Source of the DNA: Streptomyces marincola
GTDB taxonomy: Bacteria; Actinomycetota; Actinomycetes; Streptomycetales; Streptomycetaceae
Direction of reading: 5' to 3'
Assembly (NCBI RefSeq): GCF_020410765.1
Contig: NZ_CP084541.1
Span: forward strand, 4,421,001-4,485,000
Length of the DNA stretch: 64,000 nucleotides
Shown here: positions 32,871 to 41,920 of the stretch, one piece after another
Position numbering within the stretch: position 1 is the first letter of the stretch
Layout of the letters: each line of letters starts with the position of its first letter
Position numbers and translations under genes: made by a program
The notes under the pieces: model-generated
Told to the model about the DNA's origin: nothing
Databases searched by the model: none
What the model saw: the letters and a program-made list of their open reading frames with translations, nothing else

Positions 32871-34493
32871 ATGCAACGTGCGCCATGGCGAATATTCGCA
32901 CTGGCCGCGGCTGTGCTGGTGATCACCGTGGCAGCGGTGGTCGCGGTGGTACAGCGGACCGACGACGCGACGGTCACCGAGCGTCCCGGAGCGGCCGGCC
33001 GGCAAGCGGCCACCTCCCATCTCCCTGCCACTGATCCCGCCCCGTCCGCCCTGCCCACCGGTCCTTCGGGGGCACCGTCCGCCATCCCCTCCGTCCGCTC
33101 CTTCGACGAGGCTTCCGGGCCCGGCTGGGCGCCCGCGGACTCCACCCGGGTGATAGCCGACCCCGAGGGCCCGCTGGCCGACGAGGCCGACCGGCTCGCG
33201 CGCGAGCTGGACGCGGGCCGTGCCGCCGACGGAACGCGCGCCGGTGACGTCGAACTCGTACTCGACCCGGACGCGGACACCGGTGCGGAGGGGTACTCCC
33301 TCGTCACCCGGGACCGCCGGGTCACCGTCACGGGAAGCACCGAGGCCGGTGTCTTCTACGGCACCAGGACCGTCAGGCAGTCCGTCGCCGACCGCGGCGG
33401 CCTCGCGAACGGGACCGTCGAGGACCGCCCCGACCGGCCGCAGCGCGGATTGATGCTCGACATCGCGCGCAAGCACTTCCCCGCCGACTGGATCGAGGAC
33501 CGGCTGCGGGAAATGGCGGAACTGAAACTCAACCAGCTCCAACTGCACTTCAGCGACGACCAGGGCTTCCGCGTCGCCAGCGAGTCCCACCCCGAGGTCG
33601 TCTCCGACACCCACCTCAGCAAGGACGAGGTGCGCGGCATCATCGACCTCGCGGAGTCGCTGCACATCACCGTGATCCCCGAGATCGACTCGCCCGGCCA
33701 CCTCGGCGCCGTGCTCGCCGCCCACCCCGACCTCCAGCTGACGCGCGCGGACGGCAGCCCGGTGGACGGCGCCATCGACATCGCCGACCCGGCCGCGGCC
33801 GACATCGTCGACGACCTGATCCGCGAGTACGCGGACCTGTTCCCCGGCCGCTGGCTGCACCTGGGCGGTGACGAGTACGCCGCGGTGACCGCCGAGGACC
33901 CCGAGGCGGCCCATCCCGGGCTCGCCGAGGCGGCACGGGACGCGCACGGCGAGGACGCCGGCGTGCGGGATCTGGCCACCGCGTGGCTCAACGACCGGGC
34001 GGAGACCGCGCGCGAGGCCGGCAAGGTGCCGCAGGTGTGGAACGACGGGATGCACCGCGGCGGCGTCGTGGCCCCCGACCAGGACCGGCAGGTCACCTAC
34101 TGGACCGGGCGCGAACTGGGCGCCCGCGAGCCCGAGGAGTACCTGGAGGGCGGCTGGCAGCTCGTCAACCTCAACTCCGAGTACCTCTACTACGTCCTGG
34201 GCGAGCCCAACGAGTTCACCTATCCGACCGGCGAACGCATCTACCGGGAGTGGACGCCCGACGTGCTGCGCGGCGACCGCCCGGTGCCGGGCGACCTCGC
34301 CGGCGCCCGGCACGTGCCGGGCGGGCGGCTGGCCGTGTGGTGCGACCTCGCCGACGCGCAGACCCCCGAGCAGGTGGCCGACGGCATCAGGCTGCCGCTC
34401 GCCGCGGTGGCGCAGAAGCTGTGGAACCCGGACGAGCCCGGCGCGAGCTGGGAGGAGTTCACCCGACTGGCGCAACGGGTCGCGCCCGCCTGA
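32871..34493 (+). CDS. beta-N-acetylhexosaminidase, GH20
   Basis: A 540-residue enzyme that releases terminal GlcNAc/GalNAc, e.g. from chitin oligomers or wall fragments. A basic N-terminus and hydrophobic segment (residues 8-28) form an uncleaved anchor or signal. A Pro/Ala/Ser linker follows, then a GH20b domain (~90-170) and the GH20 catalytic barrel from RGLMLDIARKHFP. The catalytic pair is Asp334-Glu335 in LHLGGDEY. HFSDDQGFR, PEIDSPGHLGA and WCDLADAQTPE are further signatures. Confidence 0.92.
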   Translation: MQRAPWRIFALAAAVLVITVAAVVAVVQRTDDATVTERPGAAGRQAATSHLPATDPAPSALPTGPSGAPSAIPSVRSFDEASGPGWAPADSTRVIADPEGPLADEADRLARELDAGRAADGTRAGDVELVLDPDADTGAEGYSLVTRDRRVTVTGSTEAGVFYGTRTVRQSVADRGGLANGTVEDRPDRPQRGLMLDIARKHFPADWIEDRLREMAELKLNQLQLHFSDDQGFRVASESHPEVVSDTHLSKDEVRGIIDLAESLHITVIPEIDSPGHLGAVLAAHPDLQLTRADGSPVDGAIDIADPAAADIVDDLIREYADLFPGRWLHLGGDEYAAVTAEDPEAAHPGLAEAARDAHGEDAGVRDLATAWLNDRAETAREAGKVPQVWNDGMHRGGVVAPDQDRQVTYWTGRELGAREPEEYLEGGWQLVNLNSEYLYYVLGEPNEFTYPTGERIYREWTPDVLRGDRPVPGDLAGARHVPGGRLAVWCDLADAQTPEQVADGIRLPLAAVAQKLWNPDEPGASWEEFTRLAQRVAPA

Positions 34494-34770
34494 GCGGGGC
34501 GGCCGGCCGGCCCGCGCGGGCCGGCCGGATCGCGAACAGCCGGGGCCGCCACCCCCCACAGGAGAGACCCCGGCTGCCGCCGGACGAAAGCCTGGCCGGG
34601 CTCGCGTCCGCATCCTCTACAGCGTCCGGTCCGGCCATAGTGTTACCGAGCGGATACGTCCGGATGCGCCATGGACTCAGCCGTCCGGGACGCGTAGCGT
34701 TCGGACACCAGAGACTCACAGTTACCAGCTCTGAGGAGACTGCGGCGACCAGGCCGCAAAGGGGGCGGGA

Positions 34771-35331
34771 GTGCAGGGGGCAGACAGGGACCTGACCGCG
34801 GCGGTGCACGCGGCTCAGGAAGGGGACGAAACCGCGTTCGGTGCCGTCTTCAAGGCGGTTCATCCGCGGCTGCTCGGCTACGTGCGCACCATCGTCGCGG
34901 AACCGGACGTGGAGGACGTCACGGCGGAGGCATGGCTGCACATATCGCGTGACCTCGGGCGCTTCAGCGGTGACGCCGACCGTTTCCGCGGCTGGACCGC
35001 GCGCATCGCGCGGAACCGGGCGCTCGATCACCTGCGGGCGCGCGGCCGGCGCCCGCAGGAGACCCGTGCGGACGAGACGGTGCTCGCCGACGTCCCGTCG
35101 TCGGCCGACACGGCGGAGGAGGCCATCGCCTCCCTCGCCACCACCCGGGCCTTCGCCCTGGTGCGCGAGCTGCCGCAGGAGCAGGCCGAGGCGGTGGTGT
35201 TACGCACCCTGTTCGGCCTCGACTCGCGCCGCGCGGCCTCGGTGCTCGGCTGCCGGCCCGGCGCGGTGCGCACGGCGAACCACCGCGGACTGCGCAGGCT
35301 GGCGCAGCTCGTCGACCTGGCGGACGACTGA
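34771..35331 (+). CDS. ECF-type RNA polymerase sigma factor
   Basis: A 186-residue two-domain sigma factor. Region 2 includes DVEDVTAEAWLHISRD and RFRGWTARIARNRALDHLRARGRR (residues ~45-90). Region 4 is LPQEQAEAVVLRTLFGLDSRRAASVLG with the helix-turn-helix near 145-175. The start is GTG after AAAGGGGGCGGGA. ECF factors are usually followed by an anti-sigma gene, but none is present: a ~640-bp gap follows, and the GH20 gene upstream is unrelated. Its trigger is therefore unknown. Confidence 0.9.
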   Translation: MQGADRDLTAAVHAAQEGDETAFGAVFKAVHPRLLGYVRTIVAEPDVEDVTAEAWLHISRDLGRFSGDADRFRGWTARIARNRALDHLRARGRRPQETRADETVLADVPSSADTAEEAIASLATTRAFALVRELPQEQAEAVVLRTLFGLDSRRAASVLGCRPGAVRTANHRGLRRLAQLVDLADD

Positions 35332-35970
35332 GGCGCCGGGCGAGTTCCCCGGGGGTGTAACGGAAATGGAGGCTACGGCGCAGTAAGAAGCAGGCCGACT
35401 GGTCACCGGCCTACGGGGCAGTCCCGAGGTCCCCCCCGTACCTCAGGGAGCCCCAGGCGCGGGCGGGGCGGCTTTCCCCCTAGCCCCGCCCGCGCACCAG
35501 CCGCCGGTCCGCGGCGGCCCGCGCGGGCCCGCGCCCGCCGCCCGCAGGGCGGCCGGCCCTTCGCGTTCCGCGCCGCTCCACCCGCCCGTGGCCCGTGCGT
35601 CCGCTCCGGCGCCCTCCGCGCCGCGGCGGCCGTCGAGAGCGTTCCTCGTCCTCCGAGCGGCCTGCGCGCCTGCCGAGCGGCCTGCGCCGCGTGGGGGACC
35701 GCTCCTGTGACGTTCCCTACCTCCCCGCCCGGGCCCGCGCGCCCGCGGCCTGTCACGTGAAGTGGCGGAACGGGTACGCTTCGTGTCGCGTGGTGGGCAT
35801 GCGGACGCGGCCCGCCGTTCCGATGGACGCCTTGTCATCAGCCTCCCCCGCAGAGTGAACACATGGCGTCCACTTCGGGATTTCTTTATGAACTTCCGTT
35901 AATCGATGATTGAACATGTGCCGAGGGCGCGTGAGTTGGTTTTAGCGTGTCATGCTGTTAACTGTTTGTT
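35332..35970. other. 640-bp gap without a supported gene
   Basis: No frame gives a recognisable protein. The first ~100 bp contain only a six-codon frame (MEATAQ, stop at about 35386). The next ~300 bp are extremely GC-rich with several short inverted repeats. The last ~110 bp (from about 35865) are distinctly AT-richer and probably hold the promoter of the next operon. Confidence 0.5.
35936..35963 (+). promoter_or_regulatory. candidate leaderless promoter of the Kdn-polymer operon
   Basis: A possible -35 (TTGGTT, 35936-35941) and -10 (TTAACT, 35958-35963) are 16 bases apart. The -10 ends 7 bases before the GTG at 35971. No Shine-Dalgarno lies before that GTG, so the transcript may be leaderless. 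Confidence 0.35.
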
Positions 35971-37380
35971 GTGACTGAGTTGGCCCGGCACTCGATACCG
36001 CTCCCTAACGTTCAATCCGTGCCCGATTCATCCCCCACCCCACTGCGTGTGGCCGTGCTGGCGGATTCCGACACCCGGTGGAAGTGGGGCGCGCTGACGG
36101 CGCGCCGGATCGCTCCCGAGTCGACCGTCCACGGCTACCTCCTCTGGGGGCGCGCGACGCCGACCGAGCGGCAGCTCGCGGAGATCGGGGCGGACGCCGA
36201 CGAACTGTCCGAGGTGAGCGCGGCGGACTTCCTCGCCGACCTCGGCAGGCGCGCGCACAGCGACAGCGGAGCGGAGCCGTTCGACGTCCTGGTCCTGGCC
36301 TGCGTCGGCGGCACCATCCAGGCGATGCTGCACGGTCTGGCGCGCGCATGGCGCACCGCCGACACGCGGCCGGCCGTCGTCACCGGCTACGTCGGGGTCG
36401 TGTACGAGAAGCTGCCGGACGGACTGCTGCTGCGGCACGGCGCCGACCTCGTCCTGGCGAACAGCCCTTATGACGCCCGTCGCTTCCGCGCCGTCTACGA
36501 CGGCGTGCGCGCCGACAGCTCGGCCGTCACCGAGTGCGCCCTTCCGTTCCTCGACGGACGCGCGTACGACCCGGGCCCCGCCGAGCGCGGCGAGCGGCCC
36601 TACCGGGTGGTGTTCGCCGTGCAGCCCTCGGTGCCCGCGGGCCGCAACGACCGCGTCTATCTCCTCGACCGCGCCGTCGCGCACGCCAGGCGCCACCCCG
36701 AGCGCGAGGTGATCCTCAAACTGCGCAGCAAGCCGAGCGAGCACACCACGCACATCGAGGAACTGCCGTACCAGCGGCTCGCCGAGCGCATCAAGGACGA
36801 CCAACCGGCCAACTTCAGGCTCGCCTACGGCAACATGGGCGAGATCCTGGACGAGACCGACCTGCTGGTGACGGTCAGTTCCACGGCCGCGCTCGAATCG
36901 CTGCACCGCTCGGTGCCGACCGCGGTCCTCAGCGACCTCGGGGTCCGCGAGCCGCTCGGCAACCACTACTTCATCGGCTCCGGCTGCTTCGCCTCGTGGG
37001 ACGAGCTGGACGCCGGGTACCTGCCGGAGCCGGACCCTGAGTGGCTGGCCGACCAGGGCATCGGCACCTCGCACGAGCTCGCGTTCGCCACGGCGCGCGG
37101 ACGCCTCACCGAGCTGCTCGAACAGCGCGACAGCTCCGGGCTGCCGCCCATCACCCCCTACTACACCGCGCGCACCGCGCCCGGCTACCTGCCCGGCGTC
37201 CTGGCCAGGCACGGCCTCGACCTCAAGGGCGAGCCGAAGGCCGGCCACCGGAGCGCCGAGGCCCAGCAGGACGGCATGCGCGCCGCGTCCCGCCGCCTGC
37301 TGCGCCGCACCGCGCGCGGCGCGTACCGCGCGGGCGTGCAGCGGGTGGCGCCCATCATCCGGCGCTGGGGGCAGCTGTGA
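35971..37380 (+). CDS. DUF6716 putative glycosyltransferase of the Kdn/teichulosonic-acid operon
   Basis: A 469-residue protein of the DUF6716 type that I recall beside nonulosonic-acid genes in streptomycetes. It lacks membrane segments. The N-terminal half is Rossmann-like (LRVAVLADSDTRWKWGALTA, VLVLACVGGTIQAMLHG). The C-terminal half has the nucleotide-sugar-transferase-like stretch LLVTVSSTAALESLHRSVPT. A Lys/Arg-rich tail may contact the membrane. A GTG at 36019 is an alternative start. The next gene begins ~150 bp downstream on the same strand. Confidence 0.7.
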   Translation: MTELARHSIPLPNVQSVPDSSPTPLRVAVLADSDTRWKWGALTARRIAPESTVHGYLLWGRATPTERQLAEIGADADELSEVSAADFLADLGRRAHSDSGAEPFDVLVLACVGGTIQAMLHGLARAWRTADTRPAVVTGYVGVVYEKLPDGLLLRHGADLVLANSPYDARRFRAVYDGVRADSSAVTECALPFLDGRAYDPGPAERGERPYRVVFAVQPSVPAGRNDRVYLLDRAVAHARRHPEREVILKLRSKPSEHTTHIEELPYQRLAERIKDDQPANFRLAYGNMGEILDETDLLVTVSSTAALESLHRSVPTAVLSDLGVREPLGNHYFIGSGCFASWDELDAGYLPEPDPEWLADQGIGTSHELAFATARGRLTELLEQRDSSGLPPITPYYTARTAPGYLPGVLARHGLDLKGEPKAGHRSAEAQQDGMRAASRRLLRRTARGAYRAGVQRVAPIIRRWGQL

Positions 37381-37532
37381 GCCCGGCCCCCACCCCGCGG
37401 TCCGGCGGAACCGGCTTTTCGCCCGATACTGGCAGAGAGGCCGCGAACGGCGACAAGGCCGCCGCCGGCACCGGGACCGCGAGCGCGGGCCCCGGCAGGA
37501 ACACCGACCGACCAGGAAACGAAGGCGTGACC

Positions 37533-38738
37533 ATGAGCACTGTGCTGGCCGTGATCCCCGCGCGCGGGGGCTCCAAGGGGGTGCCGGGGAAGAACCTCGC
37601 GCCGGTCGGCGACGCGCCCCTCATCACCCGCGCGGTCCGCGAGTGCCGTGCCGCGCGCCTGCTGACCTCCGTCGTCGTGTCCACCGACGACCCCGGCATC
37701 GCCGCGGCGGCGCACGCCGCGGGCGCCGAGGTGATCGAGCGCCCCACCGCGATCTCCAACGACACCGCCACCAGCGAGGCCGCCGTCCTGCACGCCATGG
37801 GCGTGTACGAGGAGCGGCACGGCGTCACGGTCGACGTCGTGCTCCTCGTCCAGTGCACCAGCCCCTTCCTCACCCGCGAGGAGCTGGACGGCGTGGCGGC
37901 GGCCGTGCTCGACGGCGCCGACAGCGCGCTGACGGTCGCGCCGTTCCACGGCTACGTGTGGCGGGACGCGGGCGCGAACGGCGGGCACGGCGTCAACCAC
38001 GACAAGGCGTACCGGCCGCGCCGCCAGGACCGCCCGCAGGACCTGCTGGAGACGGGCGCCGCCTACGCGATGCGCGCCGCCGGATTCCGCGAGGAGCGGC
38101 ACCGGTTCTTCGGGCGCACCGAACTGGTGCGCACCGACCCGGCGCGCGTGCTCGAAGTGGACGACCCGCACGACCTGGCGCGGGCCCGTGCCCTGGCCCC
38201 GCTGCTCGACGGCGGCAAGGCCGCGCTCCCGGCCGCGCCGTTCCCCGACTACCTGCCGACCCGCGCCGACATCGACGCGGTCGTGCTCGACTTCGACGGC
38301 ACCCAGACGGACGACAGGGTGCTCGTCGACTCCGAAGGACGGGAGCTGGTCGCCGTGCACCGCGGCGACGGGCTCGGCATCGCCGCGCTGCGCCGCGCGG
38401 GGCTGCCCCTGCTGATTCTGTCCACGGAGGAGAACCCGGTCGTCGCCGCACGTGCGCGCAAACTGCGCATCCCCGTGCTGCACGGCATCGACCGGAAGGA
38501 CCTCGCCCTCAAGCAGTGGTGCGAGGAGCAAGGAATCGCGCCGGAGCGCGTGCTCTACGCGGGCAACGACGTCAACGACCTGCCGTGCTTCGACCTCGTC
38601 GGCTGGCCGGTCGCTGTCGCGAGCGCCCACGACGTGGTGCGCGGCGCCGCCCGGGCGGTCACCTCCGCGCCAGGAGGCGCAGGCGCGATCCGCGAGATCG
38701 CCTCGTGGATCCTCGGAAAGGAACTGACAGCATCATGA
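37533..38738 (+). CDS. acylneuraminate/Kdn cytidylyltransferase fused to HAD phosphatase
   Basis: A 401-residue fusion. Residues 1-235 form a CMP-nonulosonate synthetase with the CTP-binding signature IPARGGSKGVPGKN and QCTSPF. Residues 245-401 form a KdsC/NeuNAc-9-P phosphatase-like HAD domain (DFDGTQTDD, then GNDVNDLPC). One protein could thus dephosphorylate the 9-phosphate sugar and activate the acid as CMP-Kdn or CMP-Neu. I use the ATG with GAAGG seven bases upstream; a GTG six bases earlier is possible. Its stop overlaps the next start (ATGA). Confidence 0.9.
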   Translation: MSTVLAVIPARGGSKGVPGKNLAPVGDAPLITRAVRECRAARLLTSVVVSTDDPGIAAAAHAAGAEVIERPTAISNDTATSEAAVLHAMGVYEERHGVTVDVVLLVQCTSPFLTREELDGVAAAVLDGADSALTVAPFHGYVWRDAGANGGHGVNHDKAYRPRRQDRPQDLLETGAAYAMRAAGFREERHRFFGRTELVRTDPARVLEVDDPHDLARARALAPLLDGGKAALPAAPFPDYLPTRADIDAVVLDFDGTQTDDRVLVDSEGRELVAVHRGDGLGIAALRRAGLPLLILSTEENPVVAARARKLRIPVLHGIDRKDLALKQWCEEQGIAPERVLYAGNDVNDLPCFDLVGWPVAVASAHDVVRGAARAVTSAPGGAGAIREIASWILGKELTAS

Positions 38739-39661
38739 CCCAAGGCAACCGCCTCCGTAACTTCGGCGACCGTGTCGTGGGCCCCGGCCGTCCGGTCTAC
38801 ATCACCGGCGAGATCGGCATCAACCACAACGGTGACCTGGAGAACGCGTTCGCACTGATCGATGCCGCCGCGGAAGCCGGCTGTGACGCCGTGAAGTTCC
38901 AGAAGCGGACCCCGGAGATCTGCACTCCGCGCGACCAGTGGGACATCGAGCGGGACACCCCGTGGGGCCGGATGACGTACATCGACTACCGGCACCGCGT
39001 GGAGTTCAACGAGGAGCAGTACCGCGCCATCGACGAGTACTGCGCCAAGCGGGGCATCCACTGGTTCGCCTCGCCGTGGGACACCGAGGCCGTCGAGTTC
39101 CTTGAGCAGTTCGACGTGCCGGCCCACAAGGTCGCGTCGGCCTCCCTCACCGACGACGAGCTGCTGCGCGCGCTGCGCGCCACCGGCAGGACCGTGATCC
39201 TGTCCACCGGCATGTCCACGCCCAAGCAGATCCGGCACGCGGTCGAGGTGCTCGGCAGCGAGAACATCCTGCTCTGCCACGCCACCAGCACCTACCCGGC
39301 CAAGGCCGAGGAGCTGAACCTGCGGGTGATCCACACCCTCCAGGCCGAGTACCCCAACGTGCCCATCGGGTACTCGGGGCACGAGACCGGTCTCCAGACG
39401 ACGCTGGCCGCCGTCGCCCTCGGCGCCACGTTCGTGGAGCGGCACATCACGCTCGACCGCGCGATGTGGGGTTCGGACCAGGCCGCCTCGGTCGAGCCGC
39501 AGGGTTTGCAGCGGCTCGTTCGTGATATCCGCATCATCGAGGACTCTCTCGGCGACGGCGTCAAGAAGGTCTACGAGAGCGAGCTGGGCCCGATGAAGAA
39601 GCTCCGCCGCGTCAAGGGCGTCGTCGCGGAGGCCGAGCCGGCGCAGCCGGCGTCGGTCTGA
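38735..39661 (+). CDS. NeuB-family N-acylneuraminate/Kdn(-9-P) synthase
   Basis: Condenses PEP with a hexose or N-acylmannosamine (phosphate) to a nine-carbon acid. The 308-residue barrel has GEIGINHNGD (metal/PEP), DAVKFQKRTPE, HWFASPWDTEAVEF, GYSGHETG and ERHITLDRAMWGSD. The C-terminal antifreeze-like SAF domain of classical NeuB (~345 residues) is not recognisable; the protein ends in a short Ala/Glu tail. It is coupled to the cytidylyltransferase gene by a 4-bp overlap. Streptomyces coelicolor uses a comparable gene set for poly-Kdn teichulosonic acid. Confidence 0.92.
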   Translation: MTQGNRLRNFGDRVVGPGRPVYITGEIGINHNGDLENAFALIDAAAEAGCDAVKFQKRTPEICTPRDQWDIERDTPWGRMTYIDYRHRVEFNEEQYRAIDEYCAKRGIHWFASPWDTEAVEFLEQFDVPAHKVASASLTDDELLRALRATGRTVILSTGMSTPKQIRHAVEVLGSENILLCHATSTYPAKAEELNLRVIHTLQAEYPNVPIGYSGHETGLQTTLAAVALGATFVERHITLDRAMWGSDQAASVEPQGLQRLVRDIRIIEDSLGDGVKKVYESELGPMKKLRRVKGVVAEAEPAQPASV

Positions 39662-39722
39662 CGCGAGCCCGCGCCCCGCGGCGGCAGCGCGGGATGGACA
39701 ACCGGACACCGGACGGAGAGGC

Positions 39723-40787
39723 ATGACTGACGCACGGGCGGAGACGCTCGCGTTCGCAGAGAGCCCGGTTCAGCTGCTGAACACGCTGGAATGGGCCCAC
39801 AGCACCGCGCCCGGCGCCTTCACCGTGGTCATATTGCCGCCGCACGATCCCACCAGCAGGGGCCAGTTGCGCCGCATGGCGCAACTGGCCCGGGACTCCG
39901 GTTGCCGGGTGCTGTGGCGCGAGGCCCGCGGCGGCGCCGTCACGCCGTCGCGGGCCCTCGCCGCGCTCGCCGGGCCGCTGCGCCGCGCGCGCAGGCTGGT
40001 GATCGGCGACCCGTTCTCGCACTACCTCCAGCTGCTGCTGTCGATGGCGGGGCGCTGCGACGTCGTGGTGGTCGACGACGGCACCGCGACCATGGAGTTC
40101 ACGGCGCAGCTCGCCCGGGGCGAACGTCTGGTGCGGTGGCACCGGCCCGCGGCCCGCGGCCCGCGCTCCGCGCTGTTCACACCGGTGGCGCGCCGGGCCG
40201 TGCGCCGGCTCACGCCCGGACAGGGGCGCAGCGTCGAGGTGTTCACGGCCATGCAGGTCGAGGCCATGGACGGCATCACCGTCACCGACAACACGTTCTC
40301 CTGGACCAGGACCCACTTCCCCGCGCCGCGGCTCACCGGCGGCGCCGACCTGGTCGGCACCTCCCTGGTGGAGACCGGCGTGCTGGAGGAGGAGCGCTAC
40401 ATCTCGGCCGTCGCCGAACTGGCCGCGGAGCACGGGGTCACCCGGTACTTCGCGCACCGCAAGGAGGGCGGCGAGAAGCTGCGCCGCCTCGCGCAGCGGG
40501 CCGGCGTCGAGATCGTGCGCCCCGATCTCCCGCTCGAACTCGTCGCCAGGCGCGGCCCGATCGGCTCGACGATCCTCAGCTTCCCCTCGACCGTGGTCCA
40601 CACCCTGCCCCGCGTCCTGAGCGACACCGGGGTGCGGGTCGTGGTGTGCGACGTGGCCGAGACCTGGTTCACCGAGGGCGTCACGGAACGCGCCAGCGGC
40701 TTCCTCGCGCAGGTGACCAGCACGGCGCGCGGCACGCACGGGCTGGCCCCGCGTCCTGAGCGGCGCACCGGCGAAGAAGCCGGCTGA
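39723..40787 (+). CDS. polysialyltransferase-family (POLYST-like) glycosyltransferase
   Basis: A 354-residue protein whose start (LAFAESPVQLLNTLEW) and end (GSTILSFPSTVVHTLP) match the alpha-2,8-polysialyltransferase family. The central VIGDPFSHYLQLLLS and VVVDDGTATMEF are also typical. It probably polymerises Kdn from CMP-Kdn made by the two preceding enzymes, at the inner face of the membrane. It lies 61 bp after the neuB-like gene and closes the operon. Export genes are not adjacent. Confidence 0.82.
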   Translation: MTDARAETLAFAESPVQLLNTLEWAHSTAPGAFTVVILPPHDPTSRGQLRRMAQLARDSGCRVLWREARGGAVTPSRALAALAGPLRRARRLVIGDPFSHYLQLLLSMAGRCDVVVVDDGTATMEFTAQLARGERLVRWHRPAARGPRSALFTPVARRAVRRLTPGQGRSVEVFTAMQVEAMDGITVTDNTFSWTRTHFPAPRLTGGADLVGTSLVETGVLEEERYISAVAELAAEHGVTRYFAHRKEGGEKLRRLAQRAGVEIVRPDLPLELVARRGPIGSTILSFPSTVVHTLPRVLSDTGVRVVVCDVAETWFTEGVTERASGFLAQVTSTARGTHGLAPRPERRTGEEAG

Positions 40788-40926
40788 CACGGCGTCCGCC
40801 GAGCGGGCGGCGGGGCCGCCACCCGCCTCAGGACCGCGCACCCCGGCGCCTTCACCCCTCGCACCCGGCGGGACGTATCGCGCCGTTTCGTGGTCGAGCG
40901 CATGCGCGGATTCATAGACTGCGACG

Positions 40927-41721
40927 ATGCTGACCGAAGTGCTCTCCGACCACCCCGGGCGTCAACTCCGGCGGACCGAGGGGGCGATCGAACGCCACCA
41001 CCGCGACATCGCCGAGCACGCGGCGGCTGTCGCCGGCCTGCGCGCCCGGCACGCCGCGGCGCGGCGGTGGTGGCAGCTCCTCAAGCGGCTGAGGCAGTAC
41101 TTCGAGGTGCGGGCGCTGGAGGCCCGGGCACCGGTCGTCGATCCGGCGCTCCTCCACCGCAGGGCGCAGCAGGAAGCGGGAGTGCTCGCCGAGGACGCGG
41201 TGACCCACGCGCTCGGAGAACTGCCGGACGAATGGCTCCTGTTCCGCGGGTACACCAACCGCAAGGGCGAGATCGACCACCTCGTCGTCGGACCCGGCGG
41301 TGTCTGGGCGATCGAGGTCAAAGGGCGCAACGTGTGCGTGCACGTCCAGGGCGACCACTGGAGTTACGAGAAGTACGACCAGTACGGGAATCTCGTCGAG
41401 CAGGGCGCGTTGACGGACCGCCGGGGCCGCAGCTGGGGCCGTCAGGTCGGCGAGCCCGCCTTCGCCCTCCAGACCTTCCTCGCCACGCGCGGCGTGCACA
41501 CCGCGGTCCGCACCGCTGTCGCGGTCATCAACGACCGGGCGAGCCTGGGCGTCCTCGACGACTGCCCCATCGATGTGGTGAGCATCGGCACGCACGGCCT
41601 GCTGGACTCCATCCGGGCCCGGGGACGCGTCCTCGACGCCGGCACCTGCCGCAGGATCGCCGCGCTGATACGCCGCGACCACGCGTTCCACCAGCAGCGC
41701 CGCGGACCGCGACGCCGGTGA
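40927..41721 (+). CDS. NERD-domain nuclease-related protein
   Basis: A 264-residue protein. The first ~85 residues are Arg/His/Glu-rich and likely helical or coiled (AIERHHRDIAEHAAAVAGLR). A NERD domain spans ~85-200 with the signature EIDHLVVGPGGVWAIEVKGR, which includes the restriction-like Asp-(x)n-Glu-x-Lys catalytic arrangement. NERD proteins are thought to act on nucleic acids, but no defined role is known. It has no partner helicase or kinase domain. It is a single gene after the Kdn operon. Confidence 0.85.
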   Translation: MLTEVLSDHPGRQLRRTEGAIERHHRDIAEHAAAVAGLRARHAAARRWWQLLKRLRQYFEVRALEARAPVVDPALLHRRAQQEAGVLAEDAVTHALGELPDEWLLFRGYTNRKGEIDHLVVGPGGVWAIEVKGRNVCVHVQGDHWSYEKYDQYGNLVEQGALTDRRGRSWGRQVGEPAFALQTFLATRGVHTAVRTAVAVINDRASLGVLDDCPIDVVSIGTHGLLDSIRARGRVLDAGTCRRIAALIRRDHAFHQQRRGPRRR

Positions 41722-41920
41722 GGCACGCCCGGCGCCGGACGGGTGGCGGGGACGGGCCAGGACGGATCCGGGACGGGGCCGGATGGGGGAGTGAAACCGG
41801 GGCGAAACAGCGAGTGATACCCCGGCGGATGCCCCGGTATGCCTCGCGCTCTCCTTCTGGAGTATGAACTTTCGATGATCACGGCCCACTTGGGGCTCGG
41901 ATGAGGTTAATCTCAATCAC

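Noticed and set aside
35340..35390. Tiny anti-sigma-like gene after the ECF factor
   Set aside because: Only six codons are open after the candidate ATG, with no downstream similarity in any frame.
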